Shown here: piece by piece, positions 13,182 to 21,400 of the stretch
How the letters are laid out: each line of letters begins with the position of its first letter
Numbering within the stretch: position 1 is the stretch's first letter
From: a virus
DNA length: 22,950 nt
IMG/VR virus record: IMGVR_UViG_3300036719_003869
Coordinates: 1-22,950 of that record
Direction: 5' to 3' (one strand)
Program-made: the position numbers and the translations under genes
The notes under the pieces: generated by a model
Databases searched by the model: none
The model's input: only the letters and a program-made list of their open reading frames with translations
What the model was told of the DNA's origin: nothing

Positions 13182-15815
13182 ATGTTAAAAAACTTTGAAG
13201 GCTTAGACGGTTTCGTGTGGTGGAAAGGCGTAGTAGAGGATCGAATGGACCCTCTAATGCTAGGCCGTGTTCGTGTACGCATTTTTGGACTACACACCGA
13301 AGATAAAAGTCAAATACCGACAGATACTCTACCTTGGGCTCAGGTTTGCTTACCAATCGATCACGGAAACAATGTCGTAGGACTCAGGGAAGGTGACTGG
13401 GTTTTTGGCTTTTTCATGGATTCCACAATATGCCAAATGCCTTGTGTGATAGGTATGATACCTGGCATACCGACACAGACCTCTGTGCCTGACGTAGGAT
13501 TTAATGATCCTACCACACCCGAACAGTTGAACAATAGTGAGGTACCTAGACCCCCAGAGTTTGGTGGCTCGTATGATTTTGGTTCCAATTTCGTAATAGG
13601 TATGCAAGATGCATCCAAAATTTCGGTCAATAAGTTTTTAACAGATGTGCGTTATCAAGTTCCGGTAGACGATAGACCTAAAATAGACAATCTAGTTCAA
13701 CAATTGCCAAAGTTTAATTCACAATCTACATTAAATTTGGCTCAAACATTTTTAAATCCTTCAAATGGTCTATCACTATTATCTCAAGATTTGACTACAA
13801 ATAGCTTTGATAACTTGATTAACGGAATGGGAATTTCTTCCGCTAAAAATCTATCAGACACAAACAGAAAAAATGTAACGGACGGATTAAATGTCGTATT
13901 AAATCAAATGTCAGCTAATCCGGATTTGTTGCTGAATTTTAAAGATGTCTTACAATCTGAAGTGACCAATAGAATAACATCATATGTTAATAACATAATA
14001 CCACCAGAAGTGTCGCAATCTTTTTCCACACTTGGTCCTTCTAGTCCTATTAATTTGATTTTATCGAATATACAAAATGGTGGAACGTTTGAAGTCACTC
14101 AATTGTTTAATGGTGATGTTGTAAGTAATGTTTCTTCTGTCATAACTGCGTTGATTCCGATAAACAATCCTCCTGAGATGATATCAAGGTTCGGTAGAGG
14201 TACGGCACAAAAAATCTCAGAATTTTTAGGATTAGATTTTGGTGCAAATGACGAAGAATTGATTCCTATAGAACTTGAAAGTGAAAGAGAAACTGATGAT
14301 CCACTTAGGAACGAAAACAAACTACCTATACAAGGAACTGCTGTTGGCGTTTTAAATCGTGAATTTGATATACAAAATTTTCCGTATGACGTAAACAATG
14401 ACGGCGTTTATGATGAGGCTGATGCGGAATTACTAAGACCATCGGCAACAAGCACCACAGAAGAACAATCCTCGGCGAACTACAACACGCCCGTGTATTC
14501 TTCTAGTAGATATCCACTTGAGCCATATTTAAATGAACCAGTAACACCAAGACTTGCCAGAAATCAAAAAATAGAAGATACCATCGTAGGTAAAAAGAAT
14601 TCAAATGTTTCCTCCTTTTCGGCGGCCGCATATGAACCAGTAAAAGGAATGAAATTAAGTCCGTCTTTACCGAGGATTGTTAATCCACAAAAAACAGAGA
14701 CAAAGGGCGAAACAAAAGATCAACTACCAGTCGAAGGCGAACCTTTTGAAGAACCTGCAACGCCTTATGCTGCAAAATGGCCATACAATCACGTATATCA
14801 ATCCGAATCTGGACATTACATAGAAATAGATGATACACCAAAGGCAGAAAGATTGCATTGGTATCATCGTTCTGGCACATTTAGAGAAATTCATCCTGAT
14901 GGTACACTGGTCGATAAGTGCTTGAATAAACTGTACACAATATCGGTGGCCGATACGTACATAGCAAGCAATAAAAATATAAACTTAACTTCCGATGAAT
15001 CCACAAAAATAAAAGCAGAAACCGAATTGACAATCGAATCCGGTTCAACTACAATAAGTACAGGTGGTTTATCTATTAAATCTGGCACAACCTTTCAAGA
15101 GATGGAAGGTGGTCATGCACAAAAGATCGCAGATAATAAAGAAGTAGAAGTAGGTGGCGATTACGTCTTAAAGGTTGACGGTAAAGTTAAAATAATCGCA
15201 GATACAATAGCATTTGAATCTTTGAGTTATATTTCAATGAGAGCTGCTTCATCGATCATATTTGAATCGCCGATTATAGCAAATAATACGGCTTCATTGA
15301 ACGTTTCTGGCGTTGCCAATTTATTTCCAACTTTCAGTCCTTTGTATACACAAAATCCAGAACCACCATTCGTACCAGAAGTTGAAAGTACTACCGAACA
15401 AACCTCTTCCAACTTCAAGCCTGGATTTAGAATTAGATTTTCTAATGGTTCATACGATCCGAGTCAGAGCAACTATCTCTACAAACCAAAGGCGGATAGT
15501 GATGGCAAGCCGGTCGTTCTGGTTCCGCCGGGTAGTGGACCGATAGTAATGTATGAAGCATTGCCAACGGGAGAATTGGAAACGTTTTTCATCTATTACG
15601 ATCATGCACCAGGAGATTTTTCTCAATGGCAAGTCACTGCGCCGAAGCATAGAAAAGGTAATGTCATCGAAAGGCCTAGATTTGCTGGTAATGCAAATGG
15701 TGGTAGAGATCACTATAGATTTTCAAAATATGCCAAAGATTATCCAAAACAATTTATTATATCCGATAACACTCGTGAATTTTTAGTATATGATGGGAAA
15801 TTTAGACATGATTAA
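13182..15815 (+). CDS. gp5: Baseplate central hub/spike protein, gp5-like, without visible lysozyme domain
   Basis: 877 residues versus 575 in T4 gp5. Residues 1-100 match the gp5 OB-fold, with GVVEDRMDPLMLGRVRVR at 16-33 almost as in T4. Residues 541-575 match the gp5 segment before the needle (SESGHYIEIDDTP, RSGTFREIHPDG), followed by a beta-helix-like repeat region to about 690. Between them, residues 100-525, the T4 lysozyme motifs are absent; the segment is Asn/Ser-rich with few charges. DVNNDGVYDEAD at 403-414 is a good EF-hand/dockerin-type calcium loop. After the spike, residues 746-877 form an extra domain (KPVVLVPP, GNVIERPRFAG, GGRDHYRF). The trimer should form the membrane-piercing spike under the tail tube. 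No late promoter is seen directly upstream. Confidence 0.9.
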   Translation: MLKNFEGLDGFVWWKGVVEDRMDPLMLGRVRVRIFGLHTEDKSQIPTDTLPWAQVCLPIDHGNNVVGLREGDWVFGFFMDSTICQMPCVIGMIPGIPTQTSVPDVGFNDPTTPEQLNNSEVPRPPEFGGSYDFGSNFVIGMQDASKISVNKFLTDVRYQVPVDDRPKIDNLVQQLPKFNSQSTLNLAQTFLNPSNGLSLLSQDLTTNSFDNLINGMGISSAKNLSDTNRKNVTDGLNVVLNQMSANPDLLLNFKDVLQSEVTNRITSYVNNIIPPEVSQSFSTLGPSSPINLILSNIQNGGTFEVTQLFNGDVVSNVSSVITALIPINNPPEMISRFGRGTAQKISEFLGLDFGANDEELIPIELESERETDDPLRNENKLPIQGTAVGVLNREFDIQNFPYDVNNDGVYDEADAELLRPSATSTTEEQSSANYNTPVYSSSRYPLEPYLNEPVTPRLARNQKIEDTIVGKKNSNVSSFSAAAYEPVKGMKLSPSLPRIVNPQKTETKGETKDQLPVEGEPFEEPATPYAAKWPYNHVYQSESGHYIEIDDTPKAERLHWYHRSGTFREIHPDGTLVDKCLNKLYTISVADTYIASNKNINLTSDESTKIKAETELTIESGSTTISTGGLSIKSGTTFQEMEGGHAQKIADNKEVEVGGDYVLKVDGKVKIIADTIAFESLSYISMRAASSIIFESPIIANNTASLNVSGVANLFPTFSPLYTQNPEPPFVPEVESTTEQTSSNFKPGFRIRFSNGSYDPSQSNYLYKPKADSDGKPVVLVPPGSGPIVMYEALPTGELETFFIYYDHAPGDFSQWQVTAPKHRKGNVIERPRFAGNANGGRDHYRFSKYAKDYPKQFIISDNTREFLVYDGKFRHD

Positions 15816-16131
15816 AAAATTAAACAAAGTACTTATCGTATCGCTACTAATTGTTCAATTTTTGGACATGAATTTTACATATTTTGGTATATTAAATCAC
15901 GGTTCTGTAGAAATTGAAGGTAATCCTTTAATTAAATGGCTGTGCTATCATCTTGGTCCAATGTTTGGATTATCCTTGATAAAATCATTAGCACTATTTG
16001 TATTGTCTTATGCATATCACACAGAATCGATATTGAACAGTAAATTTTTATTTACATCACTTTTTACGGTCAATTCTTTCTATGTTTATGTAATGTTTCA
16101 TTGGTCATACTATTTTTTGATCTTAGTATAA
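15808..16131 (+). CDS. Small membrane protein, DUF5658-like, 107 aa
   Basis: Three to four hydrophobic spans are visible (VLIVSLLIVQFLD, LIKWLCYHLGPMFGL, SLALFVLSYAY, FLFTSLFTVNSFYVYVMF). The pattern D..x..T in the first span, then EIEGNPL, then a second span matches my memory of the DUF5658 family, whose function is unknown. ATG 15808 has GGGA nine bases upstream and overlaps the gp5-like gene by eight bases; an ATG at 15790 has no ribosome site. Its place inside the baseplate module, read with late genes, suggests a role at the inner membrane late in infection, perhaps in lysis timing, but no such activity is shown. Confidence 0.7.
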   Translation: MIKKLNKVLIVSLLIVQFLDMNFTYFGILNHGSVEIEGNPLIKWLCYHLGPMFGLSLIKSLALFVLSYAYHTESILNSKFLFTSLFTVNSFYVYVMFHWSYYFLILV

Positions 16132-16134
16132 ATA
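16127..16134 (+). promoter_or_regulatory. T4 late promoter, exact consensus (TATAAATA)
   Basis: TATAAATA matches the T4 late promoter at all eight positions. It overlaps the stop codon of the DUF5658-like gene and lies 37 bases before the gp25 ATG, so it would drive gp25, gp6 and the gp7-like gene. Confidence 0.8.
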
Positions 16135-16171
16135 AAAGCCATAAGACTGTTAGTTTAGGCATCAATAGTTT

Positions 16172-16579
16172 ATGGCTCTAGAAAAAAGAAGATATAGCGA
16201 TTTAGATCTATCCTTCACTCCACATCCAGATACGGGCGATTTAATACCACTCAGGGGTGATAGGGCCATAGCAAGAGCCGTTCGACAAATTGTATCGACT
16301 AATTTTTATGAAAAGTTTTATAATCCATCTTTCGGTGGAAATGTAATTTCTCAATTGTTTGAACAGTACGATTCACAAACAGAGCACATCATAAAAACTA
16401 AAATTCAAGAGGCCATTCGTGATTATGAGCCTAGAGTTAGAATACAATCTATACAAGTTATGTACCCACCTTCGCAAAATCTATTAAGTCAAAATACTTT
16501 GGTGTTACAAATTCAATTCTACATAGTTGGAGAAACTGAATCAAAGCAAATTACATTTTCACTAAAAAGGGTCCGATAA
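16172..16579 (+). CDS. gp25: Baseplate wedge subunit gp25
   Basis: 135 residues, close to 132 in T4. The core is of the gp25 type: RAIARAVRQIVSTN, then the NPSFGGNV segment and the EPR motif in DYEPRVRIQ (about residues 88-96), which is the signature of this family from phages to type VI secretion (TssE). gp25 forms the wedge core with gp6 and gp53 and initiates the sheath. It is preceded by an exact late promoter and is followed directly by gp6 (TAA then ATG without a gap). The ribosome site is weak (AGG about 14 bases upstream). Confidence 0.95.
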   Translation: MALEKRRYSDLDLSFTPHPDTGDLIPLRGDRAIARAVRQIVSTNFYEKFYNPSFGGNVISQLFEQYDSQTEHIIKTKIQEAIRDYEPRVRIQSIQVMYPPSQNLLSQNTLVLQIQFYIVGETESKQITFSLKRVR

Positions 16580-18403
16580 ATGACAATTAAAAAGTTCACT
16601 GAATTGGATTTTCAGCAGATTAAACAAAATCTTAAAGATTTTTTAAGAAATCAACCAGAGTTTCAAGACTATAATTTTGAAGGTTCTGGCATAAATTTGC
16701 TATTAGATGTTCTTGCGTATAATACAGGGTATAATGCGTTTTATTCAAATATGATTGCTAACGAATCGTTTTTGGATAGTGCCATATTGAGAAATAATGT
16801 GATTTCAAGAGCTAAATCTTTGGGTTATGTTCCTACTAGTATTAGGGCACCTTATGCAACACTTAATGTAACAGTTAAATTGCCCAGTTCGGTCTTTTCA
16901 CAATTTCCTGAGTATATAATAGTTCCATTGCATCACGAATTTACTTCCAGATCGTCCAATCAGCCAATACAACTTTATACTATGGACAGAGTTGTTCTTC
17001 CAAAAACAACTCTAGTTGGTGGCGTACAGCAATATTCCGCTGACATAGACATCTATCAAGGCAAGAAAATAACTCACAAATTTACTGTAGATAATCAATT
17101 AAATTCAACGCAAAGATTCATTTTGCCAAATGCTAATATAGACAGTACAAAACTTTTTGTTACTATATTACAAAACTCAGGCGTGACACAGGGAGATACT
17201 TGGACATTAGCAAAAGATGTAACCGAAGTTGGTCCTGATGATAATGTTTACTTTCTACAAGAAGCGGATAATGAGTTTTTGGAACTGTACTTTGGTGACG
17301 GTTTTATAGGAAAAAAATTAGTAGATGGCAACCAAATCTCTGCAACATATTTTGTAACTGACGGTCCATTATATCACGGATTGAGTAAGTTTACCACTAC
17401 CAGCTTGACTGCGCCAAATAGCGTTACGATTGCACCACAATACATATCGATAACCACACTAGAGTCTTTGAGAAATGGTTCAGATAAAGAAACTATAGAG
17501 AGTGTAAAATTTAAAGCACCATTATATTATGATACACAAGCCAGAGCAGTCACAAAATCGGATTACGAGACTTTACTGATTAAAGACTATCCGCAAATAG
17601 AACACGTTAGAGTATGGGGAGGTGAAGATAATTCACCACCAAAGTATGGTGTTGTTTTTGTTTCCGCAAAACCAAAAAATGGATTGACCTTTAATACAAT
17701 AGAAAAGGAATCTATTATCAATACAATTATTAGACCTAGAAATATGGTCGCTATTGAAGTTGAAATGGTAGATCCAGAGTATATGAATATTGGTATAGAA
17801 ACTACGGTTAGATTTGAAGGTAGGAAAAATAGCAAATCTTCGGGTCAAATAGAAAACTCCGTTAGGGAGTCGATAAATAAATTTGCGACAGACAAGTTAA
17901 GCGGATTTGACACTACCTTTAGATACAGTGCGCTTTTGAGATATATCGATCAAGCCGACGACTCAATAACAGGTAATATCACTTCAGTCTACTTGAAATA
18001 TGCCGTAACGCCACCATTTAATGTACCGGTTCAATATAATTTTTCATTTCAATCTTCGCTTGATTTGGGCGATGTGCTACATGATATAAGAACGATAAAA
18101 AGTTCTGGATTTATATTCAACGGCTTTGAAACATTTATAACTGACGATGGTAATGGAAAACTATTTGCATACAGACCGTTTGGCTCGAATAAAATTATAG
18201 TAAATGACAATATAGGTTCTGTAAATTATGAAACTGGTGCGATTCAAATATCTAGTCTAAGTATACAAGGGTTAAGTGATGGTGGTAATAAACTATATTT
18301 CTACGCCACACCATCGAATGGTGATTTTTTCGCAAGTAGAAATAGAATGTTATTAATTCAACAGACCGATGTAAAAGTTATAGTTATTAATGAGAATAGA
18401 TAA
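16580..18403 (+). CDS. gp6: Baseplate wedge subunit gp6
   Basis: 607 residues versus 660 in T4. The N-terminal third carries the conserved gp6/J-type segment: FEGSGINLLLDVLAYNTGYN, NEFLD-like ANESFLDSA, and RNNVISRAKSLGYVP. The central part has the typical DYETLLIKDYPQIEHVRVWGG region, where gp6 dimerises and forms the iris around the hub. AAGGG lies about nine bases before the ATG. In the T4 baseplate gp6 joins neighbouring wedges and binds gp25, gp53 and gp7. Its stop overlaps the next start (TAATG), which keeps the T4 order 25-6-7 typical of marine relatives. Confidence 0.95.
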   Translation: MTIKKFTELDFQQIKQNLKDFLRNQPEFQDYNFEGSGINLLLDVLAYNTGYNAFYSNMIANESFLDSAILRNNVISRAKSLGYVPTSIRAPYATLNVTVKLPSSVFSQFPEYIIVPLHHEFTSRSSNQPIQLYTMDRVVLPKTTLVGGVQQYSADIDIYQGKKITHKFTVDNQLNSTQRFILPNANIDSTKLFVTILQNSGVTQGDTWTLAKDVTEVGPDDNVYFLQEADNEFLELYFGDGFIGKKLVDGNQISATYFVTDGPLYHGLSKFTTTSLTAPNSVTIAPQYISITTLESLRNGSDKETIESVKFKAPLYYDTQARAVTKSDYETLLIKDYPQIEHVRVWGGEDNSPPKYGVVFVSAKPKNGLTFNTIEKESIINTIIRPRNMVAIEVEMVDPEYMNIGIETTVRFEGRKNSKSSGQIENSVRESINKFATDKLSGFDTTFRYSALLRYIDQADDSITGNITSVYLKYAVTPPFNVPVQYNFSFQSSLDLGDVLHDIRTIKSSGFIFNGFETFITDDGNGKLFAYRPFGSNKIIVNDNIGSVNYETGAIQISSLSIQGLSDGGNKLYFYATPSNGDFFASRNRMLLIQQTDVKVIVINENR

Positions 18404-21400
18404 TGTCACAATCTATAACATGCACTGGCATAAGTTCTGGATTTTCATCATCAAACCACGTGATGGTTGGTGTCGTTAAACCATCCTCAATTTCGACAGC
18501 CTCTATCGTTAGCTCACCAAAGGTTAATTTACAAAATTTAGTTCCTTCTTCAATTGCTTCCGGAGAAGTTCACGGATCTCCTACTGTCATAAAACAACCG
18601 AGACAAATTCAAAGCATAGCAAAAATAGTTAAGCATAGATTGCCCCAATATGTTCAATCTGATTTTCCTAGATTTATAGATTTTCTAGAAAAATATTACG
18701 AATGGATGGAAATCAGAGGCAATGCTTTAGGATTAAGTAAAGATTTACCTAGATTACAAGATCTTGACACAACTGAAGACCCATTTTTACATTCACTTCA
18801 AAAAGAAGTGATGTCTAGATTTCCTAAAGAATTATACGTAGATCCTGCAAATCCAAATAATAGAGTTAAAATACAAAATGCCATAAAAAACATTGTGCAA
18901 TTTTATGGTGCAAAGGGAACAGAAAGAGCATACAAATATTTGTTTAGATTAATATTAGGTGCTGAGATTGATTTCTATTATCCTCGTGTGGATATGCTCC
19001 GACCATCTGATGGAAAATGGATTCAAAACTATTCTGTTAGAGTTGAGATGCCAACTAATTCGGCAGATACTCCATTTGCATTCATCAATAAAAAAATAAT
19101 TGGACAAAATAGTCAAAGTTCCGCATTTGTTGAATATGCTATAAAACTTGAGATAGGTTTAAATGTCGTATACGAGTTATTTTTAAATAGAAGTTCAATA
19201 ACGGGAGAATTCTATCCTGGCGAAATATTATATTCCGATGAGGCTCCAAACGTTTTCGCAAATCCTGTAACTTGCGTAACTGGTTTTAAATTATTCGACA
19301 AAGGTTCAAACTATTCTATAGGAACTGAGATAGCGAGTAATTTTCAAAACTTTAATATTCAAGATTTTAAGGCCACTGTATCTACCGTAAATACTTTAGG
19401 CAATGTAACAAAAGTTGATATTGTTTCTCCAGGATTTAAAATACCACCAACAGCATTTAGTGAAGTAAAAATTGGCGAAAGAACTTACAACAATATATTA
19501 GTTTACGAACCGGATGGTGATAATCAATTACACATAATTCCTCAAGTTGGTACAATAATAAAATATAAAGGATATTTCTTAAATGATGATGGAAAATTAA
19601 GTGATGCAAAATTTATACAAGATAGTTTTTATTATCAGCAATTTTCTTATGTAATCAAGGTTAGTGAATCTTTTGACTTTTATGAATCTTTTGTTAAAGA
19701 TTTAATTCATCCATCCGGTTTAAAATTATTTGGAAACTTTTTAAGTGAAAACTTTATTTCAAGTGGAGCGAAAGTACAGAATAATCTACAAGTTAGTTGG
19801 CATAACGAAGTTGAATATAATGATATTTCATTTAAGCCGCTAGATGTAGAATTAAAATTAGAAGTCGATCCTAACATACAACCTGAACTCGATGAATACC
19901 AACTAGAAAGTCTAGTCAGATACAGAAATGGTGCATCATTAAACAGCATCGATAGATTTAAATTTACATATAAGCCAAATGGTGGAAATGATGAAGATAG
20001 ATTGTTATATTCGGGCAACTCAAATTATTGGAAAACCGATTTTGCAAATTATCAAATAAAAGATTTCTTTGATATCGTTGTTGGAGATTTTTGGATGAAA
20101 CCTTGGTTAAGAACCAAGATACAACCAGAACCAATTTTAAAAGATCCTTTATGTGATACGTCATCACCTTTCCCTAGTGGATCGAAGCAGTTATTTACTA
20201 TCAACATACACACACAAGAAATATTTGGAACTCCTTCAATATTGAGTGGTGCGACATCGATTTTAACTTCATCTATAAATTCTGATGAACAGTTTGGTAG
20301 TAGCAATATAGATCTTGGCATATCTCCGATAGTTTTGCCTCCTGAAGAAACTTTGTACACTTGGGGATACGTTGGAAATGGAACTTTACCAAAATTACAA
20401 TCGACTCCAATAAATGAAGACAATTTAATACCATACTCAGATGTCATACTAAAAGGAGGATTTGGTTGGGGCGAATTGTTGATGGCACTCAAGCAGGATG
20501 GACAACTATGGGAAGATAATATATTTTCAGGTTTAACATTTAATAGAGATTCAAATTTTGTCAAAATTACAGGCGTTCAAAACGTTGGGGGCGGAAATTA
20601 CGGAAATGCCGGAATTAAAGATGACGGAACATTGTGGCAATGGCCTCATTATGTTTGGTACGAACCTTCCACGCATACCGCACCAACCTTATTGAATGCC
20701 GATACCGATTGGGTAAGTCTTGACAGCGGAAGTAATCACTTTTTGGCATTAAAGTCTGATGGAACATTGTGGTCGTGGGGCCGAAACGTTGAAGGTCAGC
20801 TTGGTGATGGAACAACTGTGGATTCAATAACGCCAATTCAAGTAGGTACTGATACAGATTGGTCTTTTATAGCGGCGGGTGGAAATGCGTCATTTGCAAT
20901 TAAAAATGATGGAACACTTTGGCAATTAACGACGAGTGTTTTACAAATAGAGCTTGATACTGATTGGATTAATGTCTCAACTTCAGGTGGACACCATTTA
21001 GCTATAAAATCGAACGGAACTCTGTGGGCATGGGGAGATAACACCACAGGTCAATTAGGTGATGGTACTACAATTTCAAAGGCTCAACCAATTCAAATTG
21101 GCACTGATAATGACTGGATGGAAATTGCAACAGGATTTATTTACGGCGGTGGATATTCATATGCAATAAAATCAGATAAGTCATTGTGGGGTTGGGGATG
21201 GGGGTCTAGACTATTGAGCGATTCTCCTGGCACAAATATTAGCACGACACCACAAAGCCTCACAACGTATTTAAAATGGAATAGAATACAAACACACGCA
21301 TTTCAAAGTGGTGGAATTTTAGATGTAACATCACCTAAACCTATTTTTTGTAATGGTATAAGTACAGGAGAAGCATTTGGTTCCTTAACACAAATTGAGG

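Noticed and set aside
17872-17879. GATAAATA resembling a late promoter
   Set aside because: It is inside gp6 with no gene start nearby and differs from the consensus at its first base; likely chance in AT-rich DNA.
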